This document shows positions 24,684-38,139 of a DNA stretch of 64,000 nt, piece after piece. This DNA comes from Sphagnum compactum (Eukaryota > Bryophyta > Sphagnopsida > Sphagnales), in NCBI GenBank assembly GCA_965153455.1, contig OZ234493.1, forward strand, positions 14,498,213 through 14,562,212. The letters run 5' to 3'. A program made the translations under genes and the position numbers. Each line of letters opens with the position of its first letter. Position 1 is the stretch's first letter. The notes beneath the pieces were generated by a model. It saw only the letters and a list, made by a program, of their open reading frames with translations, was not told the DNA's origin and made no database searches.

Positions 24684-25335
24684 AGCCTTGGGTTTACATA
24701 AGATTTGGAAAATAATTAGCACAAACATGTTCACTCACACCCCATTTAGGTGTGAGTTATAGTGATATTGTCATGGCTAAAATCACTTGTGTAACTATGT
24801 AGTGGTTTTATTGTAATCCCATTCCATCCAAATTGGATTTCAACGGAAGTGTATAGGGGTAGAGGACACAATTTCCATATATGCACATGCTTAATTTTCC
24901 AAATCATTTTTCAATAGTCACCACTTAAGCATTTTTTCGTGCATGAGCCATAATCCACTACATTAGTATAATACCAAATAGACCCAAAATAACTAATGAA
25001 GGATGTTGGCAATGGTCAAATTCTAAAAGGTGAAAATTTGAACATTCTAATATTGTCAAGAACACCAAAAACAAGATCAAATCTATTACTTGGGTTTGCA
25101 CTTACCTAGATTTTCAAACCATCAAAAATTAGTATATAGTGATAGAAGTGGCACGTGAAAAGTTTCATTTAAGTACTTGTCCAAGCTAGCTTACACATCT
25201 AATAACGGTTTAGTTCCCTTTCATAAGGTTGGTCCATATCTACTTTATATCACCTTGGACCTATGAATGCAATGCATCAAAAACATATATACTTGTAAGT
25301 AGGTTAGGTGATTACCAAAGGATCTCTTGAATTTT
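24684..25335. other. Intergenic, nothing recognised
   Basis: AT-rich sequence with no supportable feature. Confidence 0.35.
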
Positions 25336-25677
25336 TCAGTAGGAACAAAGAAACTTGCTTTTAGTCCATGGTGTTTGCAAAGGTGATTTTATGATGAACC
25401 AAACACCATAATGGAAACAATCCATGTAGGGTGGTTGTCGGCTGATTCCCCATAGCTCTTTGTTTAATACAACTATTTTAGCAAATTTTGCACATCTTGG
25501 AGGCCAATAGAAAACATCCTCTTCCCAACTATGTTTTCTTGAGCTTGAATGTGTTGTTACAAACATATTAGGTTTACAACCTTGGTCATACAACCATTGC
25601 AAGAGCACCTTTGCTACTTGGTCACCATATTTGTATTCTAACATGGTGCTATCAACTCCTACATCCACCAAATCCAT
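25336..25677 (-). CDS. Unrecognised 113-codon open frame, probably a transposon fragment
   Basis: This is one of the longer open frames in an otherwise stop-rich stretch. The protein contains KVLLQWLYDQGCK, EEDVFYWPPRCAKFAKIVVL and PYMDCFHYGVWF; it is not low-complexity and has balanced composition, unlike the chance frames nearby. I do not recognise a family and see no catalytic motif. It sits beside the minisatellite arm at 25891-26362, inside the region bracketed by inverted repeats, which suggests it is a piece of a mobile element rather than a host gene. A single exon of a larger gene cannot be excluded. Confidence 0.25.
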   Translation of the reverse strand: MDLVDVGVDSTMLEYKYGDQVAKVLLQWLYDQGCKPNMFVTTHSSSRKHSWEEDVFYWPPRCAKFAKIVVLNKELWGISRQPPYMDCFHYGVWFIIKSPLQTPWTKSKFLCSY

Positions 25678-25890
25678 GAGTTTGACATGTTGTAATGAGT
25701 GTTAGGCTTTACACCTAATTATATGCACTAATTATCATGCATCTTGACATTGCAATTTTCTTGATCAAATTGACACACCACCTATGGAATAACATGAATT
25801 ACGTTAATTAGGCACAATATTCAAGATACTTATTCATCTACAATACATGAGCCCATAAGTTTTTGCATTTTGAATTGTGTCCAAATAACT

Positions 25891-26362
25891 AAGAAAAGAT
25901 AAAAGTTTAGCCATAAAAAAATATAGGTTTTGCTAAGAGATACAAGTTTAGTTGAGAAGAGATAAAAGTTTAGCCAATAAAGGATAAAAGTTTTGCTAAA
26001 AGATAGAAGTTTTGCCAATAAAAGATATAGATTTTGCCAAGAGATAAAATTTTAGCCAAAAAGAGATAAGAGTTTTGCCATAAGATAGAAATTTAGCCAA
26101 GAAGATATAAGAGTTTTGCCAAGAGATAGAAATTTAGCCAAGAAATAAGAGATTTGCCATGAGATACAAATTTAGCCACGAAATAAGAGTTTTGCCAAAA
26201 GATAAAATTTTAACCAAGAAAAGATAGGAGTTTTACCAAAAGATAAAAATTTAGCCCAAAATAAATATATTCTTTGCCAAAAGATGAAAGTTTAACCAAG
26301 AAGAGATAGGATTTTTGCCAAGAGATAAAAGTTTAGCCAAGAGGAAATAAGATTTTAGCTTG
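25891..26362. repeat. Minisatellite, inverted counterpart of 11055-11530
   Basis: Degenerate tandem units of the type AAGAGATAAAAGTTTAGCC, the reverse complement of the TTGGCTAAACTTATAT family at 11.1-11.5 kb. Confidence 0.85.
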
Positions 26363-27079
26363 AAACATATATATGTTTTATCAAAATATAAAAGGTAAGT
26401 AAGGGATCATAATAAACCCTCTTTATAATCACGCCCATTTTAGTCACATTCTTGTTTGTGTCACACATTTTTTGGTAACCATGCATTTTATAAGAAACAT
26501 CATTCTTTATAGTCACTATCACACTCATTAGTAGCACAAAATATTTATAAAAGCTTTGTTTGTAAAATGTGACCATAATGAGGAAATTTAGGACAATGTA
26601 AATTGTAGTTCCCTTTGACATTGTTAGTGTTGTTTTGTGTTCAAGTTATGCAAACTAACAACAATGAATCTAGTTGAAGAGAAAAGAAAAAAACAACTTT
26701 CCAATGCAAACAAGCAAAAGATGTGCAAACTTGCCCAAAAAAAAAGCAGAAAATCTTAATTAAAAAATCTAGTTGACAAGATACACAAGCTAATAGTTAA
26801 GGAGCTCAAACTCAATGTAAATCGTAACATTAAAATTGATGAAAATCACAACCTTCTTCTAGCATGGTAAAGTTTAAAGTAACCCATGTAAAAAATTTAA
26901 ACAATTGGCACCTTTATTTTAGCATAAAAGAGCTATTTTTTGTAAGGTTTTTTTTTTGCTTATACTCACAATCTTGTAAGGGTTTATATGGAATGTGATT
27001 ATACATGTTTAAATCACAATTCATTAGTGTCACAAAACAAGTGATCACGAAGGCGGTGCTTATAAAGGGGTTTTACTAT
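26363..27079. other. Intergenic between minisatellite and 457-bp array
   Basis: AT-rich with no supportable gene. It has no obvious counterpart at 10.9-11.1 kb, so the two inverted blocks differ by an insertion or deletion here. Confidence 0.35.
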
Positions 27080-28144
27080 AGTTGTTACCTTGTAGGCAAG
27101 GCTAAGATGTAGGTCAGTAGGGTAGCTAGGTGGGAGGGTACTATGGAGGTCAGGGTTGAGAAAAAATTAGCAACACAAAAAAATGCACAAATGTCAACAG
27201 CCAAAAAAGATTGACTGTAGTAGAATGCTGGTTAACATAAGGTACAGAGGCAGATGAAAAACACAGCCCATACAATGGACAGAACGGCCAACTGGTGCAG
27301 TCATGGGGGATGCTTCACTCTCGCCCTAGCCATTAACAAGTTGAAATTGACAGCACCGAAACTGGAAGCACCAGATGGCCACCTGTCCCGCCTAAGAAAA
27401 AGCCTGAAAAAGTGTCAGAATAGGTACACCCACAACAGTTATGGTGAACTCTCTTCATTTATCCTGACTGACTAGATCCTTGCAATTATGTGCAGGCCCT
27501 AGGGTAGGGTCCATGTGCAACCGCCTCAAATGGCGTAAAGATGGCCAGAACGAACCAGCACCGATCAGATGGATGGATGGATGGATGGTACCTGGATAGG
27601 AAACACTTTTCGGTTGGGGTCAAGTTCCCTAGTTGTTGCTGCAGCAACTCCCCTAGGATCTATCATTGTTGGAGTGGGTACCACAGTAGATGAAAAGGGT
27701 AAAGAGGCAGATGAAAAACACAGCCCATACTATGGACAGAGCGGCCAACTGGTGCAGTAATGGGGGATGGTTCACTCTGGCCCTGGCCATTAACAAGTTG
27801 AAACTGACAGCACCGGAAGTGGAACCACCAGATGGCCGCCTGCCCCATCTAAGAAAAAGCCTGAAAAAATGTCAGAATAGGTACATCCACACCAGTTATG
27901 GTGAACCCTCTTCATTTATCCTGACTGACTAGATCCTTACAATTATGTGCCAGGCCCTGGGGTAGGGTCCATGTCCAAGCGCCTCATATGGCGTAAAGAT
28001 GGCCAGAGCGAACCAGCACCGACCAGTAGGATGGATGGATGGTACCTGGATAGGAAACACTTTTCTGTTGGGGTCAAGTTCCCTAGCTGTTGCTGCAGCA
28101 ACTTCCCTAGGATCTATCATTTGCTGGAGTGGGTACCACAGTAG
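27080..28144. repeat. Tandem 457-bp repeat and shared flank
   Basis: 27080-27246 is the inverted counterpart of 10860-11040. From 27247 the unit beginning GAGGCAGATGAAAAACACAG repeats at 27704, a period of 457 bases. The second copy is cut short at about 28144, where the hAT-type element starts. The units carry CCTCATATGGCGTAAAGATG and a short (GGAT)n run. Units differ by a few percent by eye. Confidence 0.85.
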
Positions 28145-28148
28145 TAAC

Positions 28149-29005
28149 CAGTCCTGGCTGGTTACCCAGGTGCACCAGGATCGGCTCCGGTCCAGTTTCA
28201 GGTCTCATTTCTACAACCAAATGGAACTAGAACTAGATCAAGTAGGGCCGGTTATGGAACCATATTGGAACCACCCCCGAGTTATGGCATTGCAGGTAAT
28301 TGGAATCCGATCTGGAGCTCATGTGAGAACCAGAATTGGATCAAGATTTCCAAAGTCATTTCAGAACTGGAATTGAATTGAGATTTTTTTTTAATCCGGT
28401 TCTAAATTTAAGGTTTAAGGAGGTTTTTGCTTTCTGAAGAAGTTGAAGCTTCTTTGTGGCTAAGCTCTTTGGCATTTATTCTTTCTTCAAGTTTTCATGT
28501 CTAAAAAGGGCCATGAATTCCTAGATTGAGGTGCTTCAAGTTTTGTTCGAAAATTTCATGTGCAAGAAATAAGACATCATTGAAACTTGACTTCAAAATT
28601 GAAGTTTTTTTTTCAAGGTGCCCTTTTCAAGCTCCTAACATTAATTTCACACTTGACATAATTTTATTTTTCTTTGGAATAAAAGTTCAACTTTTAAATT
28701 TTCTTTGCATTGTCCATTTTGATATTTTGGATGTTGGCATTGGAATCGAAGGTTATCTAGAACTTGGGGGTACTTAATTGCGAGCCATAACCAGTCTAAC
28801 TTGAATTTTTTAAAAAAAATTCAAAACTATTCACCTAATTAAAAAAGTAGAACCAAAAGCAAGTCCCATATTTGAAATAAAAAAGAATTGAAATTAAATT
28901 GCTACTAGTCCCTTCCAAAAGTTAAAAATTAGATCTAGTCCTTTCAAAAATGTTACAAACCAAAATTGGGGGTTCCCACTAGAACTAGGGAACTAACCAA
29001 CATTG
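28149..29005. mobile_element. hAT-type non-autonomous element, relative of 901-1902
   Basis: The left end reads CAGTCCTGGCTGGTTACCC and the right end GGGAACTAACCAACATTG, imperfect inverted repeats. Internal blocks match the intronic element in order, for example GAGGTGCTTCAAGTTTTGTTC near 28529 and 1264. The flanking octamers (GTAGTAAC and GTGATACT) no longer match, so this copy is older or its ends are rearranged. It interrupts the 457-bp array. Confidence 0.7.
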
Positions 29006-32000
29006 GTGATACTTAGTGTTAGGAAGTTTTCATAATTGGGGTGAAAATTGGGGAACTTTTCAAGTCAAGTCTCATCTTGAGAATTGAAGGATATCATAGT
29101 TAGTGACATCATTTTTGAATCTCAGTTCTCACTTGTTTGTTGTTTTTGTTTTACTTAAGGCTCACTTGTTTGTTTGAAGAAGATTTATTCATTTATTGTT
29201 ATTCCTTTGGTGGTTAGATCTTTTAATTGTTTATTTCTTGTCAATTTTTTTTGGTTTTGTTGTTGCTCAAAGTTTTCATCACTTTGATATGGAATTGTTC
29301 ATTTTTTTCTCTTCTCCTTGGCACTTATTGTGGTTGGTCCCCCAACATTGGTGTTTGTAGGTCCTTGGCATCGTTGGGTACAATCCAGATAAAAGAAACA
29401 CCTATGGAATGTAATTTCTATTTAATTTCTATTACAGCAAGTGGTTGGTCGGTTAGCATAATGTTGAAATTTTTTTGATGAACTTGTAAAATAATATTTT
29501 TCAATGTATTATGATAACATTTGTCAAAATTTGAATGAATTTAATGAGTATGAAATATTCAAAATCACTTTTAAAACAACATAAAGAATGTTTTTTTTGT
29601 TACTTAAAAGATTTTAAAAAAGACTTGAAATGATTTGAAAATGACATGTTGATTGGAATTTTTTTATGTGCACCTTTACATTATATTATAATGCAACATC
29701 TTTATTATTCATAAGAATTTTCAAATTTTAAAAGTTAATTTGTAAACCACGATTTTAAACATATTTTGCTAAATATTCCATTATTAAGGATTTTACAGAT
29801 TCAATACTTGTTTTAGATTGACTTATTTTATCTTGATTGTACCTTGTTGTTCTTTGTGTTTGAGGCATTTGTAGGGCATCCTTGACACATTACTACTGAT
29901 GTCCTTGATGTGTTGTTTTCCCTAGTGCCTTGTTCCATGTTCTCCTTAATGCCCAATGCATTTTTTGCTCTCTTTGACAATATTCTTGTTATTTCATTTA
30001 TGAAACACTATAACGTTGTCCTTGATGCAACTTTCATTCTTTCATCCCTAATGCCATTACTCCACATTCATATGTGTGGGCTCAACATTATTGCGAAGTC
30101 ACCTTTGACGTTGGTCCATTGTTGTGTGTTTGTCCCCAATATTGCTCCTCCTAGACATCTTAGGTATGTGGAGTACTTAGTTTATCTCCTCCAAGTTTGT
30201 TGCTCACTTTTCCCCCAACACTACTATCCCCCTCCCCCTTTTTTTACCTTGTGCAAGTTTGGAGTATAAAATGGAACTACACCTTTGATCTTGGGAGTTT
30301 TATAAGCTACAACTTCAAAGCTTCATATGAAATGTAAAATTTATTTGCATATTTTAGTTTATTTTATTTCTAGTTTTCTTTTGTTGTTGCTTTGATTTGA
30401 TTTTTTGGTTTGTTTCATTTATTTGTCTATTGTGTCTTTCATTTTCATTTTAGACTATTTTTTGTATTCTGAAAAAGAGGGAAAGGGGTAGGAATAAGTT
30501 TTGATTATTCTTTTTAATCTGCAAGTAAATGTGGTGTTTTTTATCTTTTAGAATTGTTTAGATTTATTTGTTAGATTTATTTATTTTTGTGACTTGTACA
30601 TCTTCTTCAATTTCTTCACCCTTGGTTTAATTAACCATTTTTTGGGAAAAATGGAAAAGTCCAATCAAAATGAAAACAAACAAAAAAATGAAATATTTGA
30701 TACATTCATTAATGAAGCAACGATTGAAAAAAATAAAGAACAAAAGTTTGAAGAAAATCCCATTTGATTTCTCCCTTTACTCAATTTAGGTTTACATTAC
30801 ATGACAATTCTCTTTTACCTAGGATTGATTAAATAGTAACTAGTTTGATATCCCTTCCGTATTCCATCATCGAGGTGGATAATACCCCAATGGACTTACA
30901 CCTTGGATTTGTAAATATTCTGCCAAATCTCATGTAACTTGGACTATACACATATTGTTGGCCTTCCATTTAAGAAGCTCCAAATGCCTAGCCTATTAAA
31001 ATGTTGGACTATGTCATAGAATATTTGATTTCCAAGTTCTCTTTGACAAGTTAATTCTTCCATTGAAAGTTGGTTTATACCTTAAAGTTTTGTATTTAAC
31101 CATACAACATGGGGCTCCCCATATGATAGTTACCATCTTTGAGGTTAATTCATACGATTGTCACCGTCATTGAAACCTTGAACTTAGAATCATCATAAGG
31201 AGATGCAAATATGAATAACCAAATCACCATAAAGGACACATGAATATAATCGAGTATGATATTGGGGGCAATAGAACAAGCAATCCAATATATCATGGTG
31301 GAGATCTAGTAAACACATAAAAATAACCAAAAGGAATATTTATGGTGAATTGATGGTCATTGATTAATGTTCAACACTGGTCATCACATAACAAACCAAA
31401 TCCATGGGATAAGGTAGTGCAAATATGAATCTTAAGAGGTGAGAGTTGAAGGTAGCTTTTATGACACCACCACCTTATTACTCGCATCATTTGTTAACCA
31501 TTACTTGTAATATTATGTGACAATGTTAAAGATATTAAATTTATTAAATATGGCAAAAGATGAGACAAATGTACACCAAATTGTTTCAATTGTTTTTTGG
31601 TGGGTATTAATGAATCTATTTACATATGTCTTGTAGATTATTCTATAAGATTTAAGTTGGGGGCAAACTATAAAAATTTGAACATGGACATTGGACATTG
31701 AATTTATTGTTTTATAACTCTAAATTAGGGAAAGTTTTGCATGAAATGAAATGGATCTCAACTTTCAAGCAAACACGTATGAACTTTGAAAATTAGAAAC
31801 TTCAAATCAATTGAAATGTACTTTGATGCCTATTGTTCAAGGCTAAGGTAAATCATTCTACTATCTAAGGTACTTATTCAACCTTCCATTAATTAGCACA
31901 GGGTGCACCCATAGTTAGATTTTTTCCAATTTTTTACTGGGCCCTGCCCCCACAGGGAATTGTCGGATTGGATCCAGGTTTTGCAACTTCTACCTTATGA

Positions 32001-33040
32001 AAATCCGTTTCACATAAAGTGAACTGGTTTATTTGATGAAAATGTTTAGATTGTTTAGATTGAAACAAGTTTTTTTGTGTTGAAAGTGTGGACATGGTAG
32101 GTGGATGCAATGGGAAAATTCAATGAATATTGCATGTTCACCACATGGAAATTATATGTGGGAGATCTGCATGGAAATTAAAGTTTATTGATGCAAACTG
32201 TGCAACATCCTTGTGCACAAAAGTCTATGGATTTCAAATTAGCATAAATGTTTTGTAATGGAACATGATGTTTTGTTGCAAGTGTTTTATTCTTTTAAGG
32301 AAAATTGGTTATGAAACTATAAATTATGCTCTTTGCCATGTGATCTTTTGGCAGGCATTGTTGTTTCCCCTGGCACAATGTTATTGTTGTGTAGTATGGG
32401 GAATCATCTTTGACAAAACTAGTCACAAAGTATGCACCTACACATGCATTATGTAATCGATAGAAATATGCCTGCATTGAAGGAGATTCAACATTTGCTC
32501 CAAGGAGAAAAGGAAATCTCTTGGTTCAAGGTTTTGTGTGCAATTGCTAGTTTTCACAAAATTGGAAGATAGGATCTAATGAGTGTGGACCCTGAGGGAA
32601 CTTGGGTGTGGGGGCAATGGGACACACATGCAACCATCCATGGCATTTGGGTTGGCAACGAATGTCATAAGTGTTATATTGCTCGAATTTTGTTCCATTT
32701 ACACAAGTGCATGCCTTATGCGATTCTTGGTTGGTTTGTTCAATGGTAGCCTAACCCTTACTAAGTTTATTGATTCTAACATTTTTTTCTTTTAAATTTG
32801 ATTTCATAAACTATGTACCTCCATGATTTTGTGAAGTGTTTTTTGTGGTAGATCTTTATTTAATTTTGTCTACATTTTGTTTTAACGTACGACAATTTCA
32901 AGGACAAGAAAGGTGCCATCTTCAAATGTCAATGATGAACAAGTGGTCAAAGCTATGAAGAAAAGACTAAAAGTGGAGAGCCGACCCACTTATGGAAACA
33001 ACAACCCTCCACAACAACTTCCTTAAACCGTCCCAATGTC
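29006..33040. other. Long intergenic stretch, no gene recognised
   Basis: About 4 kb of AT-rich sequence. Open frames such as 29910-30269 are rich in Leu, Phe and Cys and have no motif I can name; they look like chance frames in T-rich DNA. Around 30650-31130 short islands (KEQKFEENPI, YTHIVGLPFKKLQMPS) might be eroded transposon coding sequence, but I cannot support a family. Confidence 0.3.
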
Positions 33041-33910
33041 GCAACCCTAACCTTGGGCTCGCAACCAAGGCAAGGGTTTGCAAAGGTGCGGGCCAAGAAT
33101 GAGCTCGGGAATCACATTTCATGCTCCCGAGAGTGCAAGAGAGTGCGAGGGATTGAACCCTCACACTCCCAAGTGACTTCCCATTTTGGGAGTTGGAGTT
33201 CCAATGGACTCTCAAATTTTCAGAGGGCAATTGTAGGGGTCAAAACTCATTGGATTGAAAAGTTCCTTATATCATTGAAAATCTCTTGGAACTTAGATGT
33301 CTAAAATGGGCTCACTGACCCATTTGGGTACCTAAAACACAAGTTATGGCCAAAAGAAGGGTCGGGAGTCAAATCGCCAATTTGACTCCCGACCACTAAA
33401 AGTCAGGAATCTCCCTGATTCTCTTGCATGTAGATGGTGTGCCACATACTGTTGAAAAGTTCTCGACGAAGGGCTACAACTTTGCTTCAGACCTCTTCTC
33501 AATTGGAGGTTTGCACACAAAGTTATGGGACTCCAAAGTCGCAAAAATCCCAATTTTGGGAATTTTGGGACTCCCACTTGGGAGTTCCAAGACAAAATAA
33601 CATTTGGGTGCTGGTCCAGTGGCTAGGCACATAATATACTATAAAGGGGAAGGTGATGGCTTACCCTAAATCTGGGCCATGGTAAGTCTTGTGAGTCTAT
33701 GTTTGCCCGTGGTTTGTCCTTGCACCAAAGGTCCTTCAACTCTACATTAACCAACTTGTGTGTGGTTTGTGCACGTCCGTGTTAATAATTGAATTGCTTG
33801 TCATTCTTCTTAGTCCCATCTCGGAGCTCCAGCACGCCCTTGTACCCTCGAAATGCTGCGAGCCAAGGAGCACCGCAACTCCTTCTCCTTCTGCTGTCTT
33901 CACCTTTGGA
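33041..33910. repeat. Detached arm of the long-inverted-repeat transposon
   Basis: Matches the right arm of the 6184-8711 element in the same orientation, from AACCCTAACCTTGGGCTCGC to CACCTTTGGA. The outer terminus (GGGGGTGCGTCA) is missing and there is no opposite arm nearby. It retains the 15-bp-arm hairpin at 33360-33394. Confidence 0.75.
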
Positions 33911-36780
33911 AATGATGCTTACCATCAAGAGTGTTATAAAGAGCTTTTGAATCCCAAGTGTGAAGTCGGTCAACATGAGAACAATATATGTTGATTGTCA
34001 CTCTGATTGATTCCATCTAAATTACAAGCATCAGTTGAACAAATGGTAGCTATTTCAACAATCATTCATTCACACAAAACATGTAGGGCGTCATATAAAA
34101 ATTTGTTTTGTTGGGTCTAGATGCGACATCAGCATTTGAAAACAACATGGAAGGGATAGATAACATACCAGAGAAGAAAGCAAGTCAAAAGTATAGAGAT
34201 GTAATGGGTGAGACAAACAGCTAGCAAGTGAATGTGAAGTTAGAACTAGAAAATGGCAATGTTTAAGGGGAAGGAAGGGAGAAAGATGAATATATATATA
34301 TATATATATATAGGTTCAATAGTAGTGCTGGTGGTGGAAAGACAACCATCAACTTTGCCAGAATCATGAAAGAGAAGGAAGAAGACGTATGTTCCCAAGG
34401 TATTCATCTTGATTCTCCTTGAAGAAATAAGGGTTTGTAGTTTTATGGCGTTTAGAAGGATGGCCTTCTACAAGATATCTATGTGATTAGGAGAGCAAAG
34501 GTGAAAAGGATAGTTATAAATGGTTTCTTACCATATTCCAATTGTATGCCAATCTAACAATAGATGAAAATGTTAGAGTTGTGATGAAACCACGTAAAAC
34601 ACACAAGGACTAAAACACTTTCCTCAAAACTAGGACCAAAGCCCATTAAGAAACAGTTAGAAACAATTGTTAAAGATGGAGATCTTACCAACCAAGGGAA
34701 GGAGCCCATTGTAGAAGATGAGGAAGATCAAGCTATGGAGATTAACAAAAGTTCACTACCCCTAAAACTCTGGAGTAAGAAAAAGGGAGTTCCAAAAAAG
34801 TTTGTAGTAGAAAAGGTTTTAACAATTGTTTTTGGTAGAGCTAGCCCACATGATGAATTATTGCAAAAGCCACCTCCCACATTATCCTCATACAACTCCA
34901 AATCTTGGGCCAGCAAATGTTATGGTTAATAATCCATGTTTGTATATTGCATCTACATGTTAGATTGGAAGTAGCACCAGATGGTTGAGTAATTGGAGGA
35001 ACAACTAGATAATGCTTGGGAAATGACTTTCTCATGAGAACATGTTCTTTTTGAAATGACAAATGCTCTTTAGGAACTTGAAGGAAAATTTGTTTTAAGT
35101 CCCATAGCAGAGGTGAAGGTTATTTTGGCTTGAAAAAAAATAAAAGAGGGAAAAATGTAAAACTAATAACAAAGCAGGAAAAAAATTCCAAAGGAAAAAA
35201 TACAAAAGCAGAAGAAGTTTGTAGTTCAAATTCATATGTACAATTGATAGTTTAGTTAGAGGATCACATTTTGAAACATCAATTGTAGAGTCTAATGAAT
35301 TTGTTCTTTTTGTGAACAAGAATTTAAATTGGACACATAGTATACTGATTTTTGAAAACTTACAACTTGAACTTGCAATTGAAACTTGAATATGTATTTA
35401 CTATAACTTATTTTGAAGTTGGAACTTTGTCTGAATTTGTCATGTTTTGGTCATTGAATCGGAGCTTGGATTACACAACTTATTTTGAAAACTTGCAACT
35501 TGATTTGAATTTGATTTGAACTTTCTCTTGCATTTGCATAATGGGCATGCTTCTTGGCCAGGACTCATTGGCATCTATTGGGATTTGTTTATGTGACTTA
35601 AATCAAATACAAATCAAACCTTGTCATTGAGAGAAAAAATTCAAAGGATTCATATTTAAATATTAATATTTTAAAATATTGGAAATTTAGAACTTATTTC
35701 GAAGTTGGAAACTTGTTTGAATTTGTAACTTTTTGTGGGAACTTTGATTGAATTTGTAATTTGTTGATTCAAAAACTTGTTTTGAAAAACTTATAATTTT
35801 GATTTGAAAGTCAAACCTTGTCATTGACAATGAAAATTCAAAGTATTAATATCTTTAAATAACAAAATATCATAAATTTTTTAAAAAGTTGAAAAACAAA
35901 TAATTTACAGAATTAAACTTCTAAAGATAATATTTGAAGTGTTTAGGTAACATTAAAAATAATAATTGAAATGAAATTGGAGAAATATTTTTCATATACA
36001 ATAAATTAATTAATTATTTAAGTATAATAAACGAAAATAAAATAAAATATATTTTGAAATAAAAGTTTAAGATTGATTTGACAAAAATAAAATGAAAATA
36101 AAATTATCTTAAAATTCAAGTAAAGATTTTTAAATTTTCAAATAGATTTTTGAATTTGAGATTCATAAATTTCAAACTGATAACCAATATTTTTAATATT
36201 ATTGCATTCAATTATTGGTTAGAATATGTGCAATGTTATGAATTACAAGAAGTGATGTGACAAGATGATATAAATTTTATTAACGTATTAAATAGGTTTT
36301 GAAATGCATCACAAACAATTAAAAACATACATTGTATGAATAATAATTGTTTGGAAACCCCACCAATGGACGACATTTTACCATATTATTTCACACTATG
36401 TTAAAACAACTATGCATAACAAAAATGTATTCCCAAACACATAAGTCAAACATTCACATTTTTAACATGTGATGTTCATGCTGAAACATGGCCATCTAAT
36501 TTTAAATCAGCAAATTTAACATCTCAAACATCTAGCTTACATTAAGAAATTTTAGTTTGAAAAACATTATTGGTGGAATTTTGTGCAAGGAATTACAGAA
36601 CATCAGATGGTCTTGTGAATGATGATGATGGAATTTTTGAAATATTTGCATAAAATATTTCAAAATCTTTAATCTGGATATATTTTCATAATCTTCAAAT
36701 TGGACATAATACATGAATTAAAAAATTACAAATCTATGAAAAATTCCCAAGGCTTGATAAACAATGGACATCAATCAAAT
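33911..36780. other. Intergenic, AT-rich, with an (AT)n run at 34291-34312
   Basis: No supportable gene. The segment 34680-34925 has a short open stretch (EINKSSLPLKLWSKKKGVPK) with a basic composition but no recognised domain. From 35.3 to 36.2 kb the sequence is built of AACTTG/GAATTTG words. Confidence 0.3.
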
Positions 36781-36789
36781 GTAAAATTG

Positions 36790-37800
36790 TCGAAATACAA
36801 ATAAGGAGTAATCCTTCTCACACTATCACGAGAATGCAATTCAATTAGCTTCGGCATGCACTATACATCGTTCACAAGGGTTGATTTTTGATCATTTAAC
36901 ATTTGATTTGATTGCTGTGACAAAACATGGTTTAACATATATTGCATTATCAAGGGTTCATCCCAAAAAAAATTGTATTTACTTTTTCCATTATTAAATA
37001 ATTTTTTTGAAGTGGATCATTTTGTTCAAAAAGAAATGTTTCAATTATAAACAAATGCACAATATAAACTTGCTATTGTTTCTTTGAAGTCCTACCGTTC
37101 AAATTTTTTTATTATAGAATCTTTTAATACTCGTTCTTTAACATTACAATTTGAAGGTATTCTTGAGGATCCAAATCTATTAGCATCACATATTCTCTGT
37201 TTAAATGAAACAAGAATAAAAAATGTTCCTTTAAATTCAAAAATTTACAATGCTTGATCACAAAAATTCCATGTATTATCATGTTGTGATGAACATGACA
37301 CTATGGTACTTTATGATGACAATGTGTCATTGATAGAAAGCACAACAATCACAAATTATGGTCCTAAATTTATCATTGTGCATTTTAATGACAACACATG
37401 ATAAGCATTATACATAATTGCAATACATAAACCACCTAAAATGCAACTATCAATTTTAATTTGATCCTAGAAAACATTATACAAAAAATGCCTTCACATT
37501 GTCTGATTATAATAATTGGAGATTTCAATATAAAGTTTTTAACAAAAAAAAATCAATCATCAACATTACAAGCATTTATGAATAAATATAATTTTAAACT
37601 CACTTTTATTAAAAAACACCATTATTAATGATACACAAATAAATTACATGTGGACAAATGCACCAATACAACAATGTCATTTTGGAACAACAGAAGCATA
37701 TTGGATAGATCATAAACCCATTTATTTTGCTTTCAAATTACCCGATTATGTTCCCCAATTTGTGTTACCACACAATACCACAAAAGGAATGACTATTGTT
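36790..37800 (+). pseudogene. Helitron Rep/helicase C-terminus fused to an endonuclease domain, broken
   Basis: Reading forward, LASACTIHRSQGLIFDHLTF (about 36850-36912) matches PIF1-type helicase motif V, followed in frame by TKHGLTYIALSRV, motif VI. After a frame change an endonuclease/exonuclease/phosphatase domain follows: SHILCLNETRIKN (metal-binding Glu), IIGDFNIKFL (GDFN motif) and WIDHKPIYFAFKLP (catalytic DH). Helicase followed by this nuclease is the arrangement of the Helentron/Helitron2 branch of rolling-circle transposons. Many stops and frameshifts make it non-functional. The upstream Rep domain is absent. Family assignment rests on motif order seen here plus known Helitron architecture. 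Confidence 0.7.
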
Positions 37801-38139
37801 ATATTTATGAAAAATATATATCATGAAAGCAACACTATATATAACAATTAAATAAAAGCTTCAGGCTTTTGTAAAATCGTTGTCAGTCCATTAATTTCAA
37901 AAAAAAAATTCATGATTGCAAATGCATATTGTTGCACACAACAATGACAACAAAATGTGTGTAACTATTTTTCCACTTATTGTAATTTTTTCACAATGTA
38001 TTTGTATACATACATAAATGCACATGTATAATATCTTATATATTGGCATGGCCAGTGTGTTTGTGACATCTTGGAATGTTATGTATGTTTGATGACATAC
38101 AAACAAATGTTTTTAGCATACATGCAAGACCTATGTGGG

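Noticed and set aside
29910-30269. 119-codon Leu/Phe/Cys-rich frame that could be a membrane protein
   Set aside because: Composition is what T-rich DNA produces in this frame; no conserved motif, no splice signals, no neighbours.
34320-34370. SAGGGKTTINF, resembling a Walker A P-loop
   Set aside because: The first glycine/alanine of the GxxxxGK[ST] pattern is not in place, the frame is broken on both sides, and no Walker B or other NTPase motif follows.
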